Shown piece by piece: positions 43,693 to 52,635 of a stretch of 64,000 nt of DNA (position 1 is the first letter of the stretch; each line of letters starts with the position of its first letter). This stretch comes from Vibrio albus. Its GTDB lineage: Bacteria > Pseudomonadota > Gammaproteobacteria > Enterobacterales > Vibrionaceae. Under the pieces are notes generated by a model. The model had not been told where the DNA came from, did no database searches, and saw nothing but the letters and a program-made list of their open reading frames with translations. A program made the position numbers and the translations under genes. The stretch spans positions 62,001 through 126,000 of the forward strand of contig NZ_QFWT01000006.1 in the NCBI RefSeq assembly GCF_003144035.1, given 5' to 3'.

Positions 43693-45420
43693 ATGTCTGA
43701 AGTAATCCCTCAACCTGTGCCGGCTTCACCAGCGGACATGCAGGCTAACCCATATATTGAACGTGCCAAATCAATGTGGAACAGCAGTCAGCGCAATCTG
43801 GTTCTGTCTGCGGCACTGGCGGCAATTGTTGCTGCCATCATTGTCGTGGCTCTGTGGAGTTCGACGCAGAACTATCGTCCTTTGTACGGGAATCAGGAGC
43901 GGTTTGATACCGGCGAAATTGTGTCGGTACTGGAAACCGAAGGTATCCCGTATCGTCTGCAGGAAGAAAACGGTCAGGTGCTGGTGGAAGAAGGCGAAGT
44001 CGCCCGTATCCGGATGCTGCTGGCGTCTAAAGGGGTCAAGGCTCAGTTACCGACCGGGCTGGATTCCTTACAGGAGGACTCGTCTCTCGGTACCAGCCAG
44101 TTTATGGAAACAGCACGTTATCGCCATGGCCTGGAAGGGGAGTTGGTGCGTACCATTCTTTCTCTGAACGCCGTGTCGAATGCCCGGGTACACCTTGCGA
44201 TTCCGCGTCAGACTTTGTTCGTCCGCCAGAATGCTCAGGCACCATCAGCCTCTGTGATGTTGGAACTCAAAGGCGGGGAAGACCTGAAAGCCGGGCAGGT
44301 CGAAGCCATCATTAATCTGGTCACAGGCAGTGTGACCGGTATGAAAGCTGAACATGTATCGGTAGTGGATCAGTATGGCCGGCTGCTTAGTGCGGATATC
44401 GGCTCTGAAGAATCCGGCAGAGTGAATGCGAAGTACCTGGATTATCAGAAGCAACTGGAGAAGCAGGTGATTCAGCGGGCTGCGGATATGCTGACTCCGA
44501 TTGTCGGGGCGAGCAACTTCCGGGTTCAGGTGGCGGCCGATCTTGATTTCAGCCGTACGGAAGAGACCCGTGAAATCGTGGATTCGGATCCTGTGGTGCA
44601 GAATGAACACCGCATTCAGAACGCGTCGGTTGATCAGATAGCACTGGGCGTTCCCGGTACCCTGAGTAATGAGCCTCCGGTGGTACAGGGTGAGGACAAC
44701 ACTGAAGACAGCCAGAATACCAGTGAACGCACGGAAATAAACCGACAGTATGCCGTAGGCAGCAGTGTCCGGCATACCCGTTATCAGCAGGGCAAACTGA
44801 ATAAGCTGACGGTGTCAGTGTTGCTGAACTCTGCAGTGGCCCCGACAGCGGCTGGCTGGAGTGACGCTGACAAGCAACAGATCAGCACCATGATTCGTGA
44901 TGCGGTAGGTATTTCAGCGGAACGTGGGGATCAACTGAGTATTATGAGCTTTAACTTTACGCCGGTAGAAATAGAAGCGCCGCCGGTGATTCCGTGGTGG
45001 CAGGATCCGACAATTCAGCAGCCGATACGTTATGTGATTGGCGGTGTTCTGGGGCTGTCGATGATTTTCTTTGTGTTGCGGCCTCTGGTTCTGCACCTGA
45101 CCGGTATTGAGCGTAAGGATGATGAGCTGAAATTTGCGCCACCGGAAGAAGAAGACGAATACGATAGCAGCCTGCAGACACGAGCGGAACGTGAGCACGA
45201 AAAAGTGCTTAACCAGCGTTTATCTGACCGGGGTATCGATGTCTCCAGTTCAGGACTGGATGCGAGCAGTGATCTGCTGCCACCACCGGGATCACCGCTG
45301 GAAATTCAGCTGAAACACCTGCAGTTGATAGCCAGTGAAGAACCGACACGGGTTGCTGAAGTTCTTAAGCAATGGGTCAATGTTAACGAACAGAGTACGC
45401 AAAATGAGTCAGCTGAATAA
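43693..45420 (+). CDS. fliF: Lateral flagellar MS-ring protein FliF
   Basis: FliF, the MS-ring subunit, 575 residues. Two membrane helices (NLVLSAALAAIVAAIIVVAL near residue 35; YVIGGVLGLSMIFFVLRPLV near 455), periplasmic ring-building motifs including FMETARYRHGLEGELVRTIL and NARVHLAIPRQTLFVR, and a cytoplasmic C-terminal tail binding FliG. The final 17 bases overlap the fliG start. Confidence 0.96.
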   Translation: MSEVIPQPVPASPADMQANPYIERAKSMWNSSQRNLVLSAALAAIVAAIIVVALWSSTQNYRPLYGNQERFDTGEIVSVLETEGIPYRLQEENGQVLVEEGEVARIRMLLASKGVKAQLPTGLDSLQEDSSLGTSQFMETARYRHGLEGELVRTILSLNAVSNARVHLAIPRQTLFVRQNAQAPSASVMLELKGGEDLKAGQVEAIINLVTGSVTGMKAEHVSVVDQYGRLLSADIGSEESGRVNAKYLDYQKQLEKQVIQRAADMLTPIVGASNFRVQVAADLDFSRTEETREIVDSDPVVQNEHRIQNASVDQIALGVPGTLSNEPPVVQGEDNTEDSQNTSERTEINRQYAVGSSVRHTRYQQGKLNKLTVSVLLNSAVAPTAAGWSDADKQQISTMIRDAVGISAERGDQLSIMSFNFTPVEIEAPPVIPWWQDPTIQQPIRYVIGGVLGLSMIFFVLRPLVLHLTGIERKDDELKFAPPEEEDEYDSSLQTRAEREHEKVLNQRLSDRGIDVSSSGLDASSDLLPPPGSPLEIQLKHLQLIASEEPTRVAEVLKQWVNVNEQSTQNESAE

Positions 45421-46399
45421 TGTAGAAAAAACAGCCCTGGTTCTGCTGGGAATGGGGGAGGATGCCGCGGCTCAGGTATTACAGCATTTCAGCCGGGATG
45501 AAGTGCAGCGCGTTACCCGGGCAATGGCAAAACTGAACGGCATAAAAAGCGACAGCGCCAAGCAGGTTATCCACCGTTTCTTTCAGGATTTTAAAGAGCA
45601 TAGTGGTATCCGCGGGGCGTCGAAAGAATATCTGTCCAATACGTTGCATAAAGCCTTGGGTAACGATCTGGCCAAAGGACTGCTGAACAATATTTACGGC
45701 GATGAAATACGCAATAACATGCAGCGCCTGCAGTGGGTGGATACGGATCTGCTGGCGAAATTTATCAGTCAGGAACACCCGCAGATGCAGGCGATCTTTC
45801 TGGCGTATCTGCCGGCGGAAACCTCCTCACAGGTACTGACGCTTATGCCTCAGGACCGCCATGACGAATTGTTGTACCGGGTGGCGCGTATTCAGGAAAT
45901 TGACCACGAAGTGGCCCGGGATCTGAATGAGCTGATTGAGCGCTGTATTGAATTTATGTCAGCGAACCACGGTACGGCCGTATCCGGACCAAAACAGGCT
46001 GCCGATATACTGAATCGTTTCGAAGGGGATCGCGGGCAGTTGATGGAGCTGTTGAAGCTGCATGATGAATCTGTGGTGTCAGAAATTGAAGAGAATATGT
46101 TCGACTTTATGGTGCTGGGCAGACAGAACGAAAAAACCATGGACCGTCTGGTTCAGGAAGTGTCAGTCGAGCTATGGGCGATTGCTCTGAAAGGGGCTGA
46201 GATCCGCCTGCAGCAAGCCATAAAACAGTCCATGCCACAACGTATGATTAAGGCGCTGGAAGATGAGATGGCCTTGAAAGGGGCGATGGCAGTCAGCCGG
46301 GTTGAGAGAGCCCGGCAGGATATTATGCAGATTGCCAGAGAGTTGTCAGACGGTGGTGAGATCGAATTGAGCCTGTATCAGGAACAGACGGTGGAATAG
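45404..46399 (+). CDS. fliG: Lateral flagellar switch protein FliG
   Basis: FliG, torque-generating switch protein, 331 residues from ATG 45404 (MSQLNNVEKTALVLLGMGED). The EHPQ motif is in KFISQEHPQMQAIFLAYLPA. The C-terminal torque helix with alternating charges is in NEKTMDRLVQEVSVELWAIA. An open frame extends 69 bases further upstream inside fliF, but the family N terminus starts at the chosen ATG. The 17-base overlap with fliF suggests coupled translation. Confidence 0.95.
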   Translation: MSQLNNVEKTALVLLGMGEDAAAQVLQHFSRDEVQRVTRAMAKLNGIKSDSAKQVIHRFFQDFKEHSGIRGASKEYLSNTLHKALGNDLAKGLLNNIYGDEIRNNMQRLQWVDTDLLAKFISQEHPQMQAIFLAYLPAETSSQVLTLMPQDRHDELLYRVARIQEIDHEVARDLNELIERCIEFMSANHGTAVSGPKQAADILNRFEGDRGQLMELLKLHDESVVSEIEENMFDFMVLGRQNEKTMDRLVQEVSVELWAIALKGAEIRLQQAIKQSMPQRMIKALEDEMALKGAMAVSRVERARQDIMQIARELSDGGEIELSLYQEQTVE

Positions 46400-46401
46400 C
46401 G

Positions 46402-47175
46402 ATGAAAGCAACCAATGTGATGCGTTTATCTCCAGCTCAATACCGTAAGCACCGTTTTCCTCCGGTTGCCGAACCGATGCAGGAGTCCATGGCCGCTTTT
46501 CTGGATGAAGATCAGGATATCCTGGATGCGCGGGCAGAATTGCAGCAGCGCCTGGAAGACGGATTTCAGCAGGGTATCCAGCAGGGCCATGAAGAAGGTA
46601 TGCAGCAGGGGCTGCAACAGGGCAAACAGCAAGGCTTGCTGGAAGGACAGAAAGAGGGCTTCCAGAAAGGCTTTGTGAATGGTGAACGTTCAGGTAAAGA
46701 GAGCTTTATTGAAGCAGCCCGCCCAGTGCATGAATTGCTGGAAAAAATGACTCGCTGGCAGAATGACAGAGAACGTGAACAGCGTGAACACATTTGCGAA
46801 TTGGTACAGAAGGTCGCTCAGCGGGTGATTCGGGCAGAACTGACCCTGATGCCACAGCAGATTCTGGCGCTGGTGGATGAAACCCTGGACTCATTGCCGG
46901 GTAAGACAGAAAAAGTGGTCGTCCACCTTAACCCGCAGGATCTGGAGCGGATCAGTAATATTAATGCTGACTTGCCAGCGGCATGGAAACTGGTGGCTGA
47001 CAATCAGCTACCAGCTGGCGGGTGTCAGTTGGTGACCGATCACGCAGAAGCGGATGTCAGTTGTGATGCCCGTCTGGAAACCTGTATGCAGAACGTGCGG
47101 GAACATCTGCTGGGTGACGCTTCGTCCGCTGAACCCATAGAAATCCAGAAAGACTCCGGGGCCTCCGGTGAGTGA
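46402..47175 (+). CDS. fliH: Lateral flagellar export regulator FliH
   Basis: FliH, negative regulator and tether of the export ATPase, 257 residues. Contains the family's helix of GxxxG-like repeats, here rich in Q (QQGHEEGMQQGLQQGKQQGL, residues about 56-75), and the C-terminal FliI-binding domain (EHICELVQKVAQRVIRAELT). Ends inside the fliI start by 8 bases. Confidence 0.94.
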   Translation: MKATNVMRLSPAQYRKHRFPPVAEPMQESMAAFLDEDQDILDARAELQQRLEDGFQQGIQQGHEEGMQQGLQQGKQQGLLEGQKEGFQKGFVNGERSGKESFIEAARPVHELLEKMTRWQNDREREQREHICELVQKVAQRVIRAELTLMPQQILALVDETLDSLPGKTEKVVVHLNPQDLERISNINADLPAAWKLVADNQLPAGGCQLVTDHAEADVSCDARLETCMQNVREHLLGDASSAEPIEIQKDSGASGE

Positions 47176-48529
47176 TGGCCAATTAGCCACCCGGCTGAAT
47201 GATGCGCTCGCATCACTGGAATCGGTGCCTGTTGCTAAAGTAACAGGACGACTGGTGAAGGTAACTGGCCTGATGCTGCAGGCGGTAGGTTGTCGCTTTA
47301 AACTGGAACAGCGTTGTCTGGTAGAGACCGATAACGGTGTGATGACGGAGGCTCAGGTCGTCGGTTTTGATCATCACACCGCTTATCTGATGCCGATTCG
47401 TCAGTTGGGTGGGCTGTTTGCCGGGGCTAAAGTGATTCCGCTGCAAGAGAGTAGCACAGTACAGATCAGCTTTGACTGGATAGGGCGTATTGTTAACGGT
47501 CTTGGTGAACCATTAGATGATGGTCCACCATTGGACAGAGGTGACTGGTTATCGCTTGACCCTAGTCCGATAAATCCCCTTAAACGACGCCCGGTGGATA
47601 CTCCTCTGGATGTCGGAGTGCGTGCCATCAATGGGTTGCTTACATTAGGTAAAGGACAGCGCGTAGGTTTAATGGCCGGCAGTGGTGTCGGCAAAAGTGT
47701 CCTGATGGGCATGATCACCAAAAACACCTCTGCCGACGTGATTGTGGTCGGCCTGATCGGTGAGCGTGGCCGGGAAGTTCGTGAGTTCATTGAACGCAGC
47801 CTTGGCCCGGAAGGGATGCAGAAAGCGATAGTGATTGCCGCTCCTGCGGATGAATCCCCCCTTATGCGCCTGCGGGCGACCAAGCTTTGTCACCGGGTTG
47901 CGGAATACTTCCGTGATCAGGGAAAAGATGTATTACTGCTGATGGACTCCCTGACCCGCTATGCGATGGCCCAGCGGGAAATCGCCCTTTCTCTCGGTGA
48001 ACCACCGGCCTCAAGAGGCTATCCACCTTCGGTATTCAGCCTGTTGCCTCAGCTATTAGAACGTGCCGGCAACGGCGAGCATCCTGATGGTAGTCTGACA
48101 GCAATTTATACCGTTCTGGCGGATGGCGATGACCAGCTGGACCCTGTGGTGGATTCTGCCCGGGCCATTCTGGATGGTCATGTCGTATTATCCCGCACCC
48201 TTGCAGAGCAGGGGCACTATCCCGCCATTGATATCAATGCGTCTATCAGCCGTTGTATGAACAGCTGTACTCAGTCTTCTCATGTGACGGTCGCTAATCA
48301 GTTCCGTCAGCTCAATGCTAACTATCAACAGGTGAAGGAGCTGCTTCCTCTGGGAGGATATCAGGCAGGCCAGGATCCTGAACTGGATCAGGCCGTCACA
48401 ATGCAGCCCGCTCTGAAAGCGTATTTACAACAGGGGATAGAGGAAAGGTCTGACTACGTGACCAGCCTGACCCAACTGGCCGAATTGTTCAGTCCATCCC
48501 AACCGCAGGGAATCAATGGTGGACAGTAA
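47168..48529 (+). CDS. fliI: Lateral flagellar export ATPase FliI
   Basis: FliI, the F1-like ATPase that powers substrate release at the export gate, 453 residues. Walker A is GLMAGSGVGKSVLMG (near residue 172), Walker B is DVLLLMDSLTRYAMAQREIA, and the FliI-type GYPPSVFSLLPQLLERAGN follows. Start codon is GTG at 47168, overlapping the fliH stop; the protein then reads SDGQLATRLNDAL. The end overlaps fliJ by 14 bases. Confidence 0.96.
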   Translation: MSDGQLATRLNDALASLESVPVAKVTGRLVKVTGLMLQAVGCRFKLEQRCLVETDNGVMTEAQVVGFDHHTAYLMPIRQLGGLFAGAKVIPLQESSTVQISFDWIGRIVNGLGEPLDDGPPLDRGDWLSLDPSPINPLKRRPVDTPLDVGVRAINGLLTLGKGQRVGLMAGSGVGKSVLMGMITKNTSADVIVVGLIGERGREVREFIERSLGPEGMQKAIVIAAPADESPLMRLRATKLCHRVAEYFRDQGKDVLLLMDSLTRYAMAQREIALSLGEPPASRGYPPSVFSLLPQLLERAGNGEHPDGSLTAIYTVLADGDDQLDPVVDSARAILDGHVVLSRTLAEQGHYPAIDINASISRCMNSCTQSSHVTVANQFRQLNANYQQVKELLPLGGYQAGQDPELDQAVTMQPALKAYLQQGIEERSDYVTSLTQLAELFSPSQPQGINGGQ

Positions 48530-48956
48530 GTTACGTGCCGTCAGTAAGTTACAGAAAATCGCCGAGAAACAGCGTGAGCAACAAGGTATGTTGCTGGAAC
48601 AGCTACGCCATCAGGCCGAGCATTACCAGCAGCAACTGGAGTTATTAGGTGAGCTCCACTCCGGGTGTGCGAAGCGTGTGGTATCCGGAGCCTGTAGCAG
48701 TGTGGTTCTGCAGAATACGGCCGGAGCCCGGACAATGCTAGCGGGTGCTCTTAATCATCACCGACATGAGAAAGCGGTGCTCGATGCGGAGTGTGAGCAT
48801 TCCAGAAAACAGCTGGAAGTCTGCCATGCCAAAGTAAAGGGGCTGGAGAACGTCGTCGAGCGCTGGCAGAAAAAGCAGCAGTATGAGCAGGCCAGACAGG
48901 AACAGAAACGGATAGAAGAGATTATCAATGCGCGATATAAAAAATCCCGGCTCTGA
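48516..48956 (+). CDS. fliJ: Lateral flagellar export protein FliJ
   Basis: FliJ, a coiled-coil export chaperone of 146 residues, length and helical content typical (QLRHQAEHYQQQLELLGELH, ENVVERWQKKQQYEQARQEQ). It is the stalk of the FliI hexamer. The last codons and the stop are part of the downstream terminator stem. Last gene of motY-lafK-fliEFGHIJ. Confidence 0.92.
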   Translation: MVDSKLRAVSKLQKIAEKQREQQGMLLEQLRHQAEHYQQQLELLGELHSGCAKRVVSGACSSVVLQNTAGARTMLAGALNHHRHEKAVLDAECEHSRKQLEVCHAKVKGLENVVERWQKKQQYEQARQEQKRIEEIINARYKKSRL

Positions 48957-48975
48957 GAAGAGCCGGGATTTTTAT
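48941..48975. terminator. Bidirectional terminator between fliJ and ptsG
   Basis: A perfect 14-bp stem AAAATCCCGGCTCT / AGAGCCGGGATTTT with GAGA loop. It has T-runs on both strands, so it can end the fliJ transcript (plus) and the ptsG transcript (minus). Its left arm encodes the end of FliJ. Confidence 0.92.
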
Positions 48976-48996
48976 CATGTGAGTTCAGAAAGTCAC

Positions 48997-50385
48997 TTAA
49001 GCCAGTGCTTCCATCTTACCTTTGATGATTTCAGAGTGAGTACCGAATACTGCCTGGAAGTTATCGCCTTTTGCGAATACGCCCGCTGCACCCAGCTCTT
49101 TCAGTTTGTTAGTGTCGACTTTGCTGCCATCGTTAACCGTTACACGCAGACGAGTGATACATGCGTCCAGGTCTTTGATGTTTGCTTTACCGCCGAATGC
49201 CATCGTGATGTTTTGCGCCAGTTCGTCACCGCTTGTTTCAACTGCAACGTTAGACTCAGCTTCATCTTCACGGCCTGGAGTTTTCAGGTCAAACGCTTTG
49301 ATTAGCGCAGTGAATACGAAGAAGTACAGAGCGGCGTAGCACAGGCCGACAACAGGCAGCATCCAACCGTTAGTTGACTGACCGAACAGCAGAGTAAAGT
49401 CGAACAGACCGTGGCTGAAAGTCGTACCGTGTTTAATGCCCAGCATAATCATCACAACGAATGCAGAACCAGCCATCAGTGCGTGTGCTGCATACAGAGC
49501 AGGCGCAACGAACAGGAATGCGAATTCGATAGGTTCAGTAATACCAGTCAGGAATGAAGTCAGTGCAGCAGAACCCAGGATTGAAGCCACTTTCAGTTTG
49601 TTTTCTGGTTTAGCCGTTACGTACATTGCCAGACACGCAGCAGGCAGACCGAACATTTTGAACATGTAGCCACCAGCCAGGTTACCCGCAGTAGGGTCGC
49701 CAGCCAGGTAACGAGGGATTTCACCAGTTACCACTTCACCAGCAGCAGTCGTGAACTGACCAACTTCATAGAAGAATGGTGCGTTCCAGATGTGGTGCAG
49801 ACCGAATGGGATCAGAGAACGTTCAACGATACCGTAGATACCGAATGCAACTTCAGGAGACTGATACGCAGCCCACTCAGAGAACGCTTCGATACCGGCA
49901 CCGATTGGTTGCCAGATAACCGCCAGAAGACCAGCAACCACACAGGCAGCCAGAGAGGTAACGATAGGAACGAAACGTTTACCACCGAAGAAGCCAAGGT
50001 AAGTTGGCAGCTGGATAGTATGGTACTTGTTAAACAGTTGTCCGGCGACCAGACCCATGATAACACCACCGAATACCCCGGTTTCCGTACCCGGAGCGAC
50101 AACGCCCAGTACGCGAACCATGGTCAGGTAACCCAGACCAGCAGCCAGAGCGGCCACACCGTCGTTCTTAGTAAAGCCAAGCGCTACACCGATAGCGAAC
50201 AGCAGTGACATGTTAGCAAACACACCCAGACCGGCCTCAGTCATAACCTGAGCGACGATGTCTGGCAGGAATTTAGCAACTTCAGAGTTACCACCGATAC
50301 CCAGCAGAATACCTGCAGCTGGCATACAGGCAACAGGAAGCATTAAGCTGCGTCCCATTTTCTGCATAGTACCAAATACGTTCAT
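48997..50385 (-). CDS. ptsG: PTS glucose transporter EIICB, copy 1
   Basis: Glucose-specific PTS permease EIICB-Glc, 462 residues. The N-terminal IIC domain (about 1-370) holds the membrane helices and the sugar site (ITEPIEFAFLFVAPALYAAH); the C-terminal IIB domain carries the phosphorylated cysteine C409 in DLDACITRLRV. It takes phosphate from EIIA-Glc and delivers glucose-6-phosphate to the cytoplasm. A GGAGGT site precedes the ATG. The protein is identical to that of copy 2 at 50721-52109. It is convergent with fliJ and shares its terminator. Confidence 0.94.
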   Translation of the reverse strand: MNVFGTMQKMGRSLMLPVACMPAAGILLGIGGNSEVAKFLPDIVAQVMTEAGLGVFANMSLLFAIGVALGFTKNDGVAALAAGLGYLTMVRVLGVVAPGTETGVFGGVIMGLVAGQLFNKYHTIQLPTYLGFFGGKRFVPIVTSLAACVVAGLLAVIWQPIGAGIEAFSEWAAYQSPEVAFGIYGIVERSLIPFGLHHIWNAPFFYEVGQFTTAAGEVVTGEIPRYLAGDPTAGNLAGGYMFKMFGLPAACLAMYVTAKPENKLKVASILGSAALTSFLTGITEPIEFAFLFVAPALYAAHALMAGSAFVVMIMLGIKHGTTFSHGLFDFTLLFGQSTNGWMLPVVGLCYAALYFFVFTALIKAFDLKTPGREDEAESNVAVETSGDELAQNITMAFGGKANIKDLDACITRLRVTVNDGSKVDTNKLKELGAAGVFAKGDNFQAVFGTHSEIIKGKMEALA

Positions 50386-50708
50386 ATGAACCTCCGATAA
50401 TTAATATTTACCTTATTAGATAGTAATAAGAAATATTGATTTAATTTTAAATTAAGGATGTTTAATTATCAGTGTTATTAAATAAACTGCGTAGAAACTT
50501 AGTTCCATGGAAAAAGGTTTAATTACACTGAAAATTGATTTTTTAAATTATGTCTTAGTCGACGATGATTATATTAATAGATTAGGAAAAATAATTTCGA
50601 GTGCGCCGTCACGCTGAATGTAACATAACGTAACATAGCGCAAGCCTTGCGTAATATAGATAATAATAAAAGCCCGGCTCTGAGAGTCGGGCTTGGTATC
50701 AGGAGAGG
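50386..50708 (-). promoter_or_regulatory. Leader and promoter region of ptsG copy 1
   Basis: Holds the promoter for copy 1 and the end of the copy 2 transcript. A 7-bp stem CTTATTA-gatag-TAATAAG (50412-50430) lies near the ribosome-binding site. A block at about 50600-50655, including the palindrome CGCAAG-C-CTTGCG and repeated TAACATAACGTAACATA, is conserved upstream of copy 2 as well and is probably the shared operator or activator region. The 5' untranslated part differs between copies. Confidence 0.6.
50666..50695 (-). terminator. Terminator of ptsG copy 2
   Basis: Stem GCCCGACTC / GAGCCGGGC with one mismatch and TCA loop, followed on the minus strand by TTTTATTATTA. It ends the copy 2 transcript and resembles in sequence the fliJ/ptsG copy 1 terminator. 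Confidence 0.8.
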
Positions 50709-50720
50709 TCAGAAAGTCAC

Positions 50721-52109
50721 TTAAGCCAGTGCTTCCATCTTACCTTTGATGATTTCAGAGTGAGTACCGAATACTGCCTGGAAGTTATCGCCTTTTGCGA
50801 ATACGCCCGCTGCACCCAGCTCTTTCAGTTTGTTAGTGTCGACTTTGCTGCCATCGTTAACCGTTACACGCAGACGAGTGATACATGCGTCCAGGTCTTT
50901 GATGTTTGCTTTACCGCCGAATGCCATCGTGATGTTTTGCGCCAGTTCGTCACCGCTTGTTTCAACTGCAACGTTAGACTCAGCTTCATCTTCACGGCCT
51001 GGAGTTTTCAGGTCAAACGCTTTGATTAGCGCAGTGAATACGAAGAAGTACAGAGCGGCGTAGCACAGGCCGACAACAGGCAGCATCCAACCGTTAGTTG
51101 ACTGACCGAACAGCAGAGTAAAGTCGAACAGACCGTGGCTGAAAGTCGTACCGTGTTTAATGCCCAGCATAATCATCACAACGAATGCAGAACCAGCCAT
51201 CAGTGCGTGTGCTGCATACAGAGCAGGCGCAACGAACAGGAATGCGAATTCGATAGGTTCAGTAATACCAGTCAGGAATGAAGTCAGTGCAGCAGAACCC
51301 AGGATTGAAGCCACTTTCAGTTTGTTTTCTGGTTTAGCCGTTACGTACATTGCCAGACACGCAGCAGGCAGACCGAACATTTTGAACATGTAGCCACCAG
51401 CCAGGTTACCCGCAGTAGGGTCGCCAGCCAGGTAACGAGGGATTTCACCAGTTACCACTTCACCAGCAGCAGTCGTGAACTGACCAACTTCATAGAAGAA
51501 TGGTGCGTTCCAGATGTGGTGCAGACCGAATGGGATCAGAGAACGTTCAACGATACCGTAGATACCGAATGCAACTTCAGGAGACTGATACGCAGCCCAC
51601 TCAGAGAACGCTTCGATACCGGCACCGATTGGTTGCCAGATAACCGCCAGAAGACCAGCAACCACACAGGCAGCCAGAGAGGTAACGATAGGAACGAAAC
51701 GTTTACCACCGAAGAAGCCAAGGTAAGTTGGCAGCTGGATAGTATGGTACTTGTTAAACAGTTGTCCGGCGACCAGACCCATGATAACACCACCGAATAC
51801 CCCGGTTTCCGTACCCGGAGCGACAACGCCCAGTACGCGAACCATGGTCAGGTAACCCAGACCAGCAGCCAGAGCGGCCACACCGTCGTTCTTAGTAAAG
51901 CCAAGCGCTACACCGATAGCGAACAGCAGTGACATGTTAGCAAACACACCCAGACCGGCCTCAGTCATAACCTGAGCGACGATGTCTGGCAGGAATTTAG
52001 CAACTTCAGAGTTACCACCGATACCCAGCAGAATACCTGCAGCTGGCATACAGGCAACAGGAAGCATCAGGCTGCGTCCCATTTTCTGCATAGTACCAAA
52101 TACGTTCAT
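50721..52109 (-). CDS. ptsG: PTS glucose transporter EIICB, copy 2
   Basis: Second EIICB-Glc gene in direct tandem with copy 1, offset by 1,724 bases. The 462-residue product is identical. Near the 5' end two synonymous differences are visible (50344/52068 and 50346/52070); I found no others by eye. Identity starts about 12 bases after the stop codon of both copies and ends at the ribosome-binding site GGAGGT. ATG at 52109 is the start; an in-frame TTG four codons earlier overlaps the ribosome-binding site. Recent duplication or ongoing gene conversion would explain it. Confidence 0.94.
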   Translation of the reverse strand: MNVFGTMQKMGRSLMLPVACMPAAGILLGIGGNSEVAKFLPDIVAQVMTEAGLGVFANMSLLFAIGVALGFTKNDGVAALAAGLGYLTMVRVLGVVAPGTETGVFGGVIMGLVAGQLFNKYHTIQLPTYLGFFGGKRFVPIVTSLAACVVAGLLAVIWQPIGAGIEAFSEWAAYQSPEVAFGIYGIVERSLIPFGLHHIWNAPFFYEVGQFTTAAGEVVTGEIPRYLAGDPTAGNLAGGYMFKMFGLPAACLAMYVTAKPENKLKVASILGSAALTSFLTGITEPIEFAFLFVAPALYAAHALMAGSAFVVMIMLGIKHGTTFSHGLFDFTLLFGQSTNGWMLPVVGLCYAALYFFVFTALIKAFDLKTPGREDEAESNVAVETSGDELAQNITMAFGGKANIKDLDACITRLRVTVNDGSKVDTNKLKELGAAGVFAKGDNFQAVFGTHSEIIKGKMEALA

Positions 52110-52635
52110 ACGAACCTCCAATATTAACGCCTTTATTAATATCTTTATTAAAAAGGCGTTGGGTTTAGTTGTAGAGTAATTTTATTTTGATTATTCGTGT
52201 GATTTTATAAATTGCTTAGAGGGGGAACTAAGTAATAAAAATGTATTTCACACTGAAAATCTATTTATTGAAAAATTTATTGTCTCAGTTGACGATGAGT
52301 ATATTAATTGGAAGGAAAAAACTTTTTCGAGTGCACCGTCACGCTGAACGTAACATAACGTAACATAGCGCAAGTCTTGCGTAAGGACATGGTAAAGTGC
52401 GGTTAAGTTTTTATATTGGTTAGCTCAGAATCCCGGATAGCTATGGGTTATGGCAAAGTTTGTGGGAAATATAAGCTTATTGAGGCATATGATTTTGTAT
52501 CATCAAAGTACCTTAAAAGTCGAGTCAGATCACAAAAGAGCCGCCGATATTCAGCTTTGAATATGAAATGGATGAAAAGTGCCCGTATTTGTAAGATTCT
52601 TGACTCAATAGTAATCATTCAAGAAGTTGTTAGGG
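52110..52635. promoter_or_regulatory. Divergent region ptsG copy 2 / two-component system
   Basis: A 526-bp region without a convincing gene. Contains a long leader hairpin AACGCCTTT...AAAGGCGTT (52126-52160) extended inward by TTAATA/TATTAA, located just upstream of the copy 2 ribosome-binding site, and the block conserved with copy 1 (about 52328-52383) with CGCAAG-T-CTTGCG. The promoter of the regulator gene must lie right of it, where AT-rich sequence is seen but no confident motif. A short open frame at 52416-52661 has no family resemblance and is not counted. Confidence 0.55.

Noticed and set aside
49792..50208. Plus-strand frames inside both ptsG copies
   Set aside because: They appear identically in both copies only because the genes are duplicated; antisense shadows.
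50590..50625. A CRP site upstream of ptsG (CGTGA...)
   Set aside because: Only one half-site fits TGTGA-N6-TCACA; too weak to call.
48997..52109. Duplicated ptsG as an assembly error
   Set aside because: The leaders and terminators of the two copies differ clearly and two synonymous changes are present, so two real loci are more likely; it remains worth confirming with long reads.
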